From assembly GCF_010723735.1 (NCBI RefSeq), contig NZ_BLLB01000002.1, positions 5,884,178 to 5,948,177 of the forward strand: a stretch of DNA of 64,000 bases, in the 5' to 3' direction. This stretch comes from Mycolicibacterium hippocampi (GTDB lineage Bacteria > Actinomycetota > Actinomycetes > Mycobacteriales > Mycobacteriaceae). Positions within the stretch are counted from its first letter, which is position 1, and every line of letters starts with the position of its first letter. A model generated the notes under the pieces. That model saw only the letters and a list, made by a program, of their open reading frames with translations. It was not told the DNA's origin and did no database searches. This document shows, in pieces, positions 53,108 through 64,000 of the stretch. Position numbers and translations under genes: made by a program.

Positions 53108-54864
53108 GGTCCTGGGTCGCCCGCTCCGCGCTCGCGCTGATCGCACTGCACCTGGTCGTTCGGGCCGTGCTGGCGTTCGGCGGGTACTTCTACTGGGACG
53201 ACCTGATCCTGGTCGGACGCGCAGGCACCCAGAGCCTGCTGTCTCCGGAGTATCTCTTCGACGACCACGACGGCCACGTCATGCCGGGGGCCTTCCTGGT
53301 CGCCGGTGCCATCACCCGGCTGTCCCCCCTGGACTGGGTGGGTCCCGCGATCAGCCTGCTGATCCTGGCGGCGCTCGCGTCGTTGAGCTGCTGCGGGCAT
53401 TGCACGTGATCCTGGGCTGGCGCCCGGTGTTGTTGGCGCCCTTGATGTTCGCGTTGTTCACGCCGCTGGCCGTGCCCGGCTTCGCGTGGTGGGCGGCGGC
53501 GTTGAACTCGCTGCCGATGCTGGCCGCGCTGGCCTGGGTGTGCGCGGACGCGATCCTGCTGGTGCGCACCGGTGGCCGGCGCTATGCGCTCACCGGCGCG
53601 CTGGCGTACTTCGGCGGGCTGCTGTTCTTCGAGAAGTCGGCGATCATCCCGTTCGTCGCGTTCACCGTGGCCGCGCTCTACTGCTACGTCACCGGCACCG
53701 GCACCGTGCGGGAGGTCTGGCACCGGGGGGTGCGGCTGTGGACGGTGTGTCTGGCGCTGACGGCCGCCTGGGTCGGGGTCTATCTGCTGGTGGTCGACCA
53801 GCAACGCTGGAGTTTCGATCTGGCGATGACGTGGGATCTGTTGTGGCGCTCGGTCACCCACGGCATCGTGCCGGGTCTGGTCGGTGGGCCGTGGGACTGG
53901 CAGCGGTGGGCGCCGGCGTCGCCGTGGGCCACCCCGGCGACGACGGTGATGATCCTGGGCTGGGCGGTGCTGGCCGGTGTGGTCGCGGTGACGATGGTCC
54001 GGAAGCAGCGGCTCGGACCGGTGTGGCTGGCGGCCCTCGGGTACGCGGTGGCCTGCCAGGTGCCGATCTATCTGATGAGGTCGTCGCGTTTCACCGCGCT
54101 GGAGTTGGCCCAGACGTTGCGTTACCTGCCCGACCTCGTCGTCGTGCTTGCGCTGCTGGCCGCCGTCGGGCTGTGCGCACCCAACCGGCCCCGCTCGGGA
54201 TGGCTTGATGCCTCGGCTGTCAGATCAGCCGCGGCGGTCGTGCTCGCGGTGGCCTTCGCGGCCAGCTCGCTGTACTCGACGGCGACGTTTCTGACCAGTT
54301 GGCGCAACAACCCCGCACAGTCTTATCTGCAGAACGCCCGGACCGCGCTGGCGCAGGCGCACGCGTCCTCGGACGCGCCGATGCTCGACCAGGAGGTCGA
54401 CCCGCTGGTGCTGCAACGGGTGGCGTGGCCGGAGAACTTGGCCAGCCACATGTTCGCACTCCTCGACGACCGGCCCGAATTCTCGCCTGCCACAACCGAG
54501 TTACGCATGCTCGATGCCGAAGGCCGCCTCGTCGAGGCGAACGTGAGTTGCGCTCCATTCGACCCGGCCCGGCGCCGCAGTGCGGGTATCTGGTGCAACC
54601 CGACTTCCGGCGCAGCTGCCGCTGGACGGGCCGCTGCTGCCGGCCGACTGGACCGTCGAGATCAACTATCTGGCCAACAGCAACGGATCGATGATGCTGT
54701 CGCTGTCGCAGGGCGACGAGGTCAAGGTGCCGGTCCGCCCCGGCCTCAACCGGGTGTACGTGCGACTGCCCGGCGCCGGTGATGCCATCACCGTGCGGGC
54801 GGTCACCGCGGCGCTGTCGGTGTGTGTGGCCTCGGGGCCGGTCGGCTTTGTGACACCCCGATAG
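53104..54864 (+). CDS. Large integral membrane protein (Rv3635 type), frameshifted in this sequence
   Basis: Conserved mycobacterial membrane protein of about 586 residues, orthologue of Rv3635 (591 residues). The coding frame changes near 53385, between 54560 and 54580, and near 54605, so it reads as pieces: WVARSALALIALHLVVRAVL; WRPVLLAPLMFALFTPLAVPG through LRYLPDLVVVLALLAAVGL; and DWTVEINYLANSNGSMMLS to FVTPR. About 10-12 helices, then an external beta-domain. It resembles membrane glycosyltransferases but no activity is known. GTG overlaps galE. The shifts look like sequencing errors. Confidence 0.8.
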
Positions 54865-54882
54865 CGATGCGACGCTGTCCCG

Positions 54883-55314
54883 ATGACCGATATGCGTGCG
54901 ACGGGTTACCACGTTTTCCGTGAGTTGTTGCCGGGCGTCCTGCCCGACGGTGCCGACAGCATCGGAGACGGCGGGTTCGGCGACGAGTTGCTCGAGATCG
55001 GCGTCGAGAGCGTGTTCGGCCGGCTGTGGGGCCGTGACGGCCTGAGCCGCCGCGACCGCAGCCTGGTGACACTGGGGATCCTGATCGCGTTGCGCGCCAC
55101 CGATGAACTGCAGTTCCACGTCCAGATCGCCCGCAACAACGGGCTGACCGAAGACGAGATCGCCGAAGTGATCTACCACTCCAGCGGTTACGCCGGGTTC
55201 CCGGCAGCCAACTCCGCGTGCAAGGTGGCCCGGAAGTGCTGCAGGGGAATGAGCTCCCTGCGCCTGTGGAGCCGCCTGGGGGAATCGAACCCCCGACCTT
55301 CTCATTACGAGTGA
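54883..55314 (+). CDS. Carboxymuconolactone decarboxylase-family protein, 3' end uncertain
   Basis: The frame encodes a CMD/AhpD-like helical protein (RRDRSLVTLGILIALRATDELQFH; GLTEDEIAEVIYHSSGYAGFPAANSA). The AhpD-type CXXC is absent, so a decarboxylase or unknown role. The last 16 codons run through the antisense of a tRNA gene (SRLGESNPRPSHYE), which cannot be normal coding sequence. The conserved part ends near KVAR; an indel around 55225-55240 probably removed the true stop. True end is likely just before 55260. Confidence 0.7.
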   Translation: MTDMRATGYHVFRELLPGVLPDGADSIGDGGFGDELLEIGVESVFGRLWGRDGLSRRDRSLVTLGILIALRATDELQFHVQIARNNGLTEDEIAEVIYHSSGYAGFPAANSACKVARKCCRGMSSLRLWSRLGESNPRPSHYE

Positions 55315-55342
55315 GACGCTCTACCGACTGAGCTAAGGCGGC
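55267..55342 (-). tRNA. tRNA-Thr (CGT anticodon)
   Basis: The minus strand folds as a full cloverleaf: acceptor GCCGCCT / AGGCGGC, D arm GCTC..GAGC, anticodon stem TCTCA / TGAGA with loop CTCGTAA (anticodon CGT, Thr), T arm GGGG GTTCGAT CCCC, discriminator T and encoded CCA. 76 bases. Confidence 0.95.
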
Positions 55343-55391
55343 GTGCCGTCGGGCGGCCTGAGTCTACGGCAGGGTCCGCCGGCCTCCCAAG

Positions 55392-56639
55392 TCAGCCGCG
55401 CAGCGCCTGCCCGACGGTGCCGACCATGGCGTCGACCGCGAACTTCGGTTTGACGTTCACCGCCAGCGCCTCGCGGCATTCCAGCACCGCCTCGATGCAG
55501 CGCAGCAGCTTGTCCGGGGGCGCGTGGGCGGCCATCGCGGCGACCTTCTCGGCCATGTCGGGATGGTAGGGCGCCACCGTCGCCACCCCCGACGACACCA
55601 GCAGGGCGTCGCGGAAGTACGTGGCGAGGTCGATCAGCGCCCGGTCGAGCGCATCGCGCGATGCGCGGGTCTGACGTGACTTCTGGCGCCGCTCGAGGTC
55701 CTGATCGCGCCGGTGGCGCCGCGCATGGTCCCGGCCGTGCCCTTTCCGGTGCCTCCGGCGCCCAGCGCCGTGCGCAGCTCTTCCGCCTCGGACTCGTTGC
55801 GGTCCCCGGTCAGCGCCTTGGCCTCGGCCTCCGCGGTGGCCACCAGCTCCTCGGCGGCCGCGTACGCCCGTGACGGGTGGCCGCGTCCTGGCCAGGCTCA
55901 GCGCCCGCAGCCGGCGCTCCCGGGCCTGCCCGTCGGTGGCCAGCCGGCGGGCCCGCCCGACATGGCCGCCGCTGACCGATGCGGCCCACGCGGCGTCTGC
56001 CTCCGGTAGCCCGTCGGACTCCACCAGCACCCGGGCGATCGCATCCACCGGCGGGGTGACCAAGGCGATGTGCCGGCACCGCGACCGCAGCGTGATCGCG
56101 ATGTCCTCGGGGTCCACCGACGGCGCGCACAACAGGAACACCGTCGACGGCGGCGGCTCCTCCACGACCTTCAGCAGTGCGTTGGCCGCGCCCTCGGTGA
56201 GCCGGTCGGCGTCTTCGACCACCACGATCTGCCAGCGGCCGGTGCCCGGGCGCCGCGAGGCGATCTGCACGATGTTGCGCATCGCGTCGACACCGATGGA
56301 CAGCCCTTCCGGGATGATCCGGCGCACGTCGGCGTGGGTGCCCGCCATCGTGGTCGTGCACGCCCGGCACTCCCCGCACCCGGGCCTGCCACCGGAGGTG
56401 CACTGCAGCGCGGCGGCGAAACACAGCGCCGCCACCGAGCGGCCCGAGCCGGGTGGACCGGTGATCAGCCACGCGTGGGTCATCGAGCCGGCTGCGGCGT
56501 CCGTCTCGTCACCGGGGGCATCAGCGGGGGCGTCATCGGGGGCACTGTGAGCCGAATCACCGCGTGCGGCGCGCGCCGCCGCGATCAGCTCCGACTCCAC
56601 TGCGTCTTGGCCCACAAGACGCGAAAAAACACCTGTCAT
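55392..56639 (-). CDS. holB: DNA polymerase III delta'-like subunit (HolB, Rv3644c type), frameshifted
   Basis: Clamp-loader ATPase-fold subunit, orthologue of Rv3644c. N-terminal frame: FSRLVGQDAVESELIAAARA, Walker A GPPGSGRS, zinc-type cysteines (PGCGECRACTT), sensor region LLKVVEEPPPSTVFLLCAPS. Then the frame breaks: true reading needs one base added near 55885, one near 55870 and one near 55700 (all at G or C runs), linking EELVATAEAEAKALTGDRNE in another frame to the C-terminal part LERRQKSRQTRASRDALDRA. Corrected length about 416 residues. Essential in mycobacteria, so the shifts are almost certainly errors. ATG 56639 chosen. Confidence 0.85.
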   Translation of the reverse strand: MTGVFSRLVGQDAVESELIAAARAARGDSAHSAPDDAPADAPGDETDAAAGSMTHAWLITGPPGSGRSVAALCFAAALQCTSGGRPGCGECRACTTTMAGTHADVRRIIPEGLSIGVDAMRNIVQIASRRPGTGRWQIVVVEDADRLTEGAANALLKVVEEPPPSTVFLLCAPSVDPEDIAITLRSRCRHIALVTPPVDAIARVLVESDGLPEADAAWAASVSGGHVGRARRLATDGQARERRLRALSLARTRPPVTGVRGRRGAGGHRGGRGQGADRGPQRVRGGRAAHGAGRRRHRKGHGRDHARRHRRDQDLERRQKSRQTRASRDALDRALIDLATYFRDALLVSSGVATVAPYHPDMAEKVAAMAAHAPPDKLLRCIEAVLECREALAVNVKPKFAVDAMVGTVGQALRG

Positions 56640-56709
56640 CGCCGATAACAGTAATGCTGCGAACCGACACGTCCGTCCCAGACGCCCCGTCACGGTCAGC
56701 TGCGCCCGA

Positions 56710-56715
56710 TACGGT
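56710..56715 (+). promoter_or_regulatory. Leaderless -10 box for the adenylate cyclase gene
   Basis: TACGGT, 6 bases, GTG at 56722, no ribosome-binding sequence. Confidence 0.55.
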
Positions 56716-56721
56716 AAGCGG

Positions 56722-58304
56722 GTGGCCGCCGAACCGATCGAGATCGGACGAATCAGCGCATTCGTCCGTTGGGTCGCGCGTACCCCGTGGCCGGTGTTCA
56801 CGCTGGGCATGCTGCAGGCCGACATCATCGGCGCCCTGCTGGTCCTCGGGTTCCTGCGGTTCGGTCTGCCGCCCGAGGACCGCATCCAACTGCAGGATCT
56901 GCCCGCCTACAACCTGGCGATCTTCCTCGGCTACCTGTTCGTCTCGTTCACCGTCGCGTCGTACCTGACGCTGCGGATGCTCATCCCCGTGATGCGCTGG
57001 CAGCGGCGCGACATGCTGCTCGGTGACCGCGACCCGGCTGACACCGCGGTGGCCCGGATCCGGGCGCTGAAGATGCCGTTCTACCGCTCGCTGATCAGCG
57101 CCACCAACTGGCTGCTGGGCTCGGTGGTGTTCATCGTCGCCAGCTGGCCGGTGGCCAGCAAATCCGCGCCTGTGGTGGCCGTCGCCACCGGCCTGGGCGC
57201 CACGGCGACCGCGATCATCGGGTACCTGCAGTCCGAACGTGTCCTGCGGCCGGTGGCGGTCGCAGCGCTGCGCGGTGGGGTTCCAGAGAGTTTCCACGCC
57301 CCGGGCGTCATCCTGCGCCAGGTGCTGACCTGGGTGCTGTCCACCGGGGTGCCCGTGCTGGCGATCGTCCTCGCGCTGGTGGCCAGCAAGTTCGCCATCC
57401 TCACCGCCCCCGCCGAACGCCTGACCACGACGATCCTTCTGCTGGCGATCGCGGCGCTGGTGATCGGGCTGTCGAGCACCGTGCTGGTGGCGATGTCGAT
57501 CGCCGACCCGCTGCGTCAGCTGCGCTGGGCGCTGGGTGAGGTACAACGCGGCAACTACAACGCCCACATGCAGATCTACGACGCCAGCGAGCTCGGGCTG
57601 CTGCAGGCCGGGTTCAATGACATGGTGCGTGACCTGGCCGAACGGCAACGGCTGCGGGATCTGTTCGGCCGGTACGTCGGCGAGGACGTCGCGCGCCGCG
57701 CGCTGGAACGGGGCACCGAACTCGGCGGCCAGGAACGCGACGTGGCCGTGCTCTTCGTCGACCTGGTCGGGTCCACCCAGCTGGCGGCCACCCGCCCGGC
57801 CGCCGACGTCGTCAGCCTGCTCAACGACTTCTTCCGGGTGGTCGTCGACACCGTCAACCGCCACGGTGGTTTCGTCAACAAGTTCCAGGGCGACGCGGCG
57901 CTGGCCATCTTCGGCGCCCCGATCGAGCATCCCGACGCCTCAGGCGCGGCGCTGGCCGCCTCCCGCGAGCTGCACGACGAGCTCATCGACGTCCTCGGCG
58001 AAACGGACTTCGGCATCGGGGTGTCGGCGGGGCGGGCGATCGCCGGCCACATCGGCGCCCAGGCCCGGTTCGAGTACACCGTCATCGGCGACCCGGTCAA
58101 CGAAGCCGCGAGGCTGACCGAGCTGGCGAAACACGAGAAGGGCCACGTGCTGGCATCGGCGATCGCGGTCAGCGACGCTCTGGACTCCGAGGCGCTGTGC
58201 TGGGACGTCGGCGAGATCGTCGAGTTGCGCGGCCGCACCGCGCCGACCAACTCGCCCGGCCGGCACACCTGGTGTCGGTCGACGGCGCCAGCGCCTCCCG
58301 CTAG
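56722..58304 (+). CDS. cya: Membrane adenylate cyclase with HAMP domain (Rv3645 type), 3' frameshift
   Basis: Class III nucleotidyl cyclase, orthologue of Rv3645, which makes cAMP and affects fatty-acid use and drug tolerance in M. tuberculosis. About 527 residues: six membrane helices, HAMP (ADPLRQLRWALGEVQRGNYN), then the catalytic domain with metal Asp in VLFVDLVGS and FQGDAALAIFG, adenine-selecting Lys in FVNKFQGD, and VIGDPVNEAARL. A single C appears missing near 58248; adding it gives TQLARPAHLVSVDGASASR and a stop at 58302-58304, as in relatives. Uncorrected, the frame runs on to 58464 through topA. Confidence 0.9.
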
Positions 58305-58318
58305 TACTACGAGTCCGG

Positions 58319-61140
<2,822 letters not shown>

Positions 61141-61273
61141 CTTTGACTAGCTCCACTTCTCCGTTTGCACGCGAGCATCGCATACATGTGCGACCGCCGC
61201 GGCAAGTGACAATTTCGCACCCTCGGCCTGCCGACGCAAACTGGCCCCTGTCCCCCCGCGTGCCCGAAGGCGG

Positions 61274-61861
61274 CTACGTCCGCGGCCACTGCGACAACGC
61301 CTCGGCGTTGTCGGGTGGTTCCCCTACATTCTCTACCAGGCGCGATAGCCGACGGCGCCCGCTGATCCGCAATGCCGGATGCGTCCCGCGGGTGCCGATC
61401 AGCGTCGGCGCAATCCACCCTCATCATCGCCGACGCGAGCGGCGAATGCGTTTCCGGCGCGTGCGGGTCCAAACCGAGCAGATATCGATCCGAATCGGGG
61501 GTCCCCGCCGCCAGCGTCCACGCCCGCAGCTCCCGTGGCCCCGGTAGCCACTGCGGTGGCACCGTCTTCACCGCCCCCCTCGTCCAGTCCACGGCGATCT
61601 CGACCAAGCGGTTGTCCACCGCCGTCCGAACCAGCGGGGTGTCCTCATCGGTGCGGGCGATCTCCGCCTCCAATCCGGCCTCGACGATCATCTCGGCCAG
61701 CGCTTGCGCCCGCCACAACTCGTCCACCACCACCGACAACCGGGCACCCCGCTGCGGGCCGCCTCCGACCAGCACCACCTGCCCGGGCGCAGCCAGGATC
61801 CCGTCAGGTCGGCGATGGCCGGTGGCACCGACTCCGCCGAGAAGAAGGACAGCTGGCTCAC
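61274..61861 (-). CDS. Conserved protein of unknown function (Rv3647c type), frameshifted
   Basis: Orthologue of Rv3647c (192 residues). After correction the 195-residue protein reads: SQLSFFSAESVPPAIADLTG, then ARLSVVVDELWRAQALAEMI, VDWTRGAVKTVPPQWLPGPR, LGLDPHAPETHSPLASAMMR, and finally IAPTLIGTRGTHPALRISGR to the stop at 61274-61276. Breaks are near 61800 and 61415. No known domain is recognised. It lies between cspA and topA as in M. tuberculosis. Confidence 0.78.
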
Positions 61862-61868
61862 AGAAGTG

Positions 61869-61874
61869 ACACTA
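61869..61874 (-). promoter_or_regulatory. Leaderless -10 box for the Rv3647c-type gene
   Basis: Minus-strand TAGTGT, 7 bases, GTG at 61861. Confidence 0.4.
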
Positions 61875-61937
61875 GGGCAGCCCGAGCGTCCGGAGGTGTT
61901 GCCGGGCCGGGGCCCGGTCGCAGGCTCACTGACAGCA

Positions 61938-61968
61938 CCCCGCGTCTTCCGTGACGGAGGACGCGGGG
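61938..61968 (-). terminator. cspA terminator hairpin
   Basis: CCCCGCGTC pairs with GACGCGGGG (9 bp) around an inner TCCGT/ACGGA stem, 32 bases after the cspA stop. No strong T-run on the minus strand, as is common for mycobacterial terminators. Confidence 0.65.
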
Positions 61969-61999
61969 GTGATTGGAGGTTTTGGTTGGTCCGCTTCGC

Positions 62000-62202
62000 T
62001 CAGACGGCCCGAACGCCGGTGGCCTGCGGCCCCTTGGGGCTCTGACCGACCTCGAACTCGACCTTCTGATTCTCTTCCAGGGTGCGGAAGCCGCTACCCT
62101 GGATCTCCGTGTAGTGGACGAACACATCGGCAGAGCCGTCTTCGGGAGCAATGAAGCCGAAGCCCTTCTCCGCGTTGAACCACTTCACAGTTCCTGTGGC
62201 AT
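62000..62202 (-). CDS. cspA: Cold-shock protein CspA, one base missing near the start
   Basis: Small RNA/DNA chaperone, orthologue of Rv3648c. The 67-residue protein has KGFGFIAPEDGSADVFVHY and the RNP-type motif GTVKWFNAEKGFGFI. The expected start reads MPQGTVKW, but here the ATG at 62202 is followed by CCACAGGAACTG: one G of an expected GGG is missing, so the ATG leads to a stop after five codons while the rest stays open in another frame. This is most likely a base-calling error. The gap to the divergent helicase (62203-62476) should hold both promoters; none was pinned down. Confidence 0.88.
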
Positions 62203-62476
62203 CTCTCGTACTTTCTCTTCTACCGGGAGCGGTCCACCGACTTCCGGTGTAGCCCGTTCCGACCGCCATACCTTCGTGGAGTGCTCGGAACTCGACCCGA
62301 CAACCCTCGCAGGAACCGCGGCCGCAACGACGATCCTGCGAGGTGAATACACGAACACAGAAGCTGCGACCGCAAGTAGTCAATCACGTTCGGGGCTGCT
62401 GCGACAGTCACGGAGGAATCACGTAGTGAACAATTCACATGCGGGGGGATTTCGGCGACATCCGGGAGGGGCCGAG

Positions 62477-64000
62477 GTGACGGATCCGGGGTCGGATTTC
62501 GGCCGCGAGCTGCTGGCTTGCGCGGTCGACGGCACGGCGGCCGACGAGCACCCGCTGCGCCACGTCGCCGACCTGCCGCCGCGCCGGGCACGGACCCGAC
62601 CGTGGCCGCACTGGGCGGATCCGGACCTGGTGCAGGCTTTCCGCGATCGGGGTGTGGTGACCCCGTGGTCGCATCAGGTGGCGGCGGCCGAACTCGCGCG
62701 CGACGGCCGCCATCGTGCTGAGCACGGGCACCGCGTCGGGCAAGTCGCTGGCCTACCAGCTGCCCATCCTGACGCGGCTGACCGACAATCCGCGGTCCCG
62801 GGCGCTGTATCTGTCGCCGACCAAGGCGCTAGGGCACGATCAGTTGCGGTCGGTGGCCGCGCTCACCTCCGCGGTGCCCGGACTCATCGATGTCGCCCCG
62901 ACCCCCTATGACGGTGACAGTCCCGCCGAGGTGCGGCGCTTCGCCAGGGAACGGTCCCGTGGATCTTCTCCAACCCCGACATGATCCACCTGTCGATGCT
63001 GCGCAACCACGCCCGCTGGGCGGTGTTCCTGCGAAATCTCGACTACCTCGTGGTGGACGAATGTCATTACTACCGGGGCGTTTTCGGATCCAACGTGGCG
63101 ATGGTGCTGCGTCGGCTGTTGCGGCTGTGCGCCCGCTACCGGCAACAGGCACTGACTCTTCCGGGCCAACGGTGATCTTCGCCAGTGCGACGACCGCGCA
63201 GCCCGCGATCACCGCCTCGGAGTTGATCGGGCAGACGGTGGTGGAGGTGACCGACGACGGTCGCCCCAGGGGGCGCACGGTCGCGCTGTGGGAACCGGCG
63301 CTGATGGACGATCTGTTGGGGGAGAACGGCGCTCCGGTGCGTCGGTCGGCCGGTGCCGAGGCGGCACGCGTGATGGCGGACCTGGTCGCCGAGGGCGCGC
63401 ATGCTGACGTTCGTGCGCTCGCCGGCGCCGAACTCACCGCGCTCAGGCCCGGCGCGTTTCGCCGAGACGGGGATGTGGCCGATCAAGTGGCCTCCTACCG
63501 GGCCGGATACCTCGCCGAGGACCGGCGCGGGCTGGAGCGCGCGCTGGCCGACGGCGAACTGCGCGGTGTGGCGACGACGAACGCGCTGGAGCTGGGGTGG
63601 ACATCGCGGGCCTCGATGCAGTGGTGCTCGCCGGTTTCCCGGCACTGTCGCGTCGTTCTGGCAGCAGGCCGGTAGGGGCGGACGGCGGCCAGGGGCACTG
63701 GTGGTGATGATCGCCCGCGACGACCCGCTCGACACCTACCTGGTACACCACCCCGCGGCCCTGCTCGACAAGCCCATCGAACGCGTCGTGATCGACCCGG
63801 AGAACCCCTATGTCCTTGGGCCCCAGCTCCTCTGCGCTGCCACCGAGCAGCCGCTGACGGATTCGGAGGTGCGGATGTGGAACGCAGAGGCGGTGGCCGG
63901 CGACCTCGTCGACGACGGCCTGCTGCGCCGCCGGCCCAGCGGCTACTTCCCCACCCCCGGGGTTGATCCGCATCCGGCCGTGGACATCCGAGGGTCCATA
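62477..64000 (+). CDS. DEAD/DEAH-box helicase (Rv3649 type), frameshifted and cut by window end
   Basis: Orthologue of Rv3649, a superfamily 2 helicase related to MrfA/Hrq1. Visible parts, in changing frames: SDFGRELLACAVDGTAADEH, Walker A STGTASGKSLAYQLP, YLSPTKALGHDQLRSVAALT, DEAH-like VVDECHYYRGVFGSN, FASATTAQPAITASEL, motif VI region AGYLAEDRRGLERALADGELRG. At least six single-base shifts occur (near 62710, 62960, 63150, 63410-63470, 63596 and 63650). GTG 62477 follows GGGAGGGG 7 bases upstream. It diverges from cspA and continues past the window end. Confidence 0.8.

Overview
The window is high-GC actinobacterial DNA whose gene order follows the Mycobacterium tuberculosis Rv3579c-Rv3649 segment: rlmB-cysS-ispF-carD / lpqE-radA-disA / canB-mutY / mhuD-lpqF / clpC1-lsr2-lysS / coaX-panD-panC / folK-folB-folP-folE-ftsH / ephA-lpqG / hpt-tilS-dacB / ppa / holB-like-cya-topA-cspA-helicase. 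Several PE_PGRS genes and the espA-espC-espD block that M. tuberculosis has here are missing, and extra metabolic genes are present. Together this suggests an environmental, probably fast-growing Mycobacterium (Mycolicibacterium).

Layout. 1-3173 (minus): RNA methylation, cysteine charging, MEP isoprenoid synthesis (ispF, with no ispD beside it) and CarD. 3492-6713 (plus): LpqE, RadA and the c-di-AMP synthase DisA. 6724-9098: a membrane protein, carbonic anhydrase and MutY. 9123-13295 (minus): an accessory TctABC uptake system with a GlxA-type regulator. 13341-17714: a small membrane protein, a hydrolase, MhuD, LpqF, and a CbtB-CbtA-phosphatase operon behind a probable cobalamin riboswitch. 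17944-22760 (minus): ClpC1 (good ClgR-type operator upstream), Lsr2 and LysS. 22784-24046: a D-amino-acid dehydratase. 24054-33811 (minus): a long run joining FtsH, folate synthesis, three conserved proteins and pantothenate/CoA synthesis, with many start/stop overlaps. 33967-45331: EphA, LpqG, a molybdopterin enzyme, Hpt, TilS, a zincin, a PBP4-type carboxypeptidase, pyrophosphatase, two allantoin-pathway genes and a TerC-family exporter behind a probable yybP-ykoY (manganese) riboswitch.

45563-52076 (plus) is the most interesting part. A 1308-residue Pls/PosA-type nonribosomal peptide synthetase, an M1-family aminopeptidase and a polytopic membrane protein are joined by 4-base GTGA overlaps. 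The eye-read adenylation code suggests a basic amino acid. The layout recalls the synthetase/degrading-peptidase pair of epsilon-poly-lysine producers. galE and a large membrane protein follow.

From about 53.3 kb to the end almost every gene, including topA and the DNA polymerase III delta-prime gene, has single-base frameshifts, often at G or C runs. No frameshift was noticed before 53 kb. This looks like poor consensus near a contig end rather than gene decay, so these genes are described as they would read after correction. Several genes have a TANNNT -10 box 6 to 7 bases before the start codon, the mycobacterial leaderless-transcript layout, and this helped choose starts.
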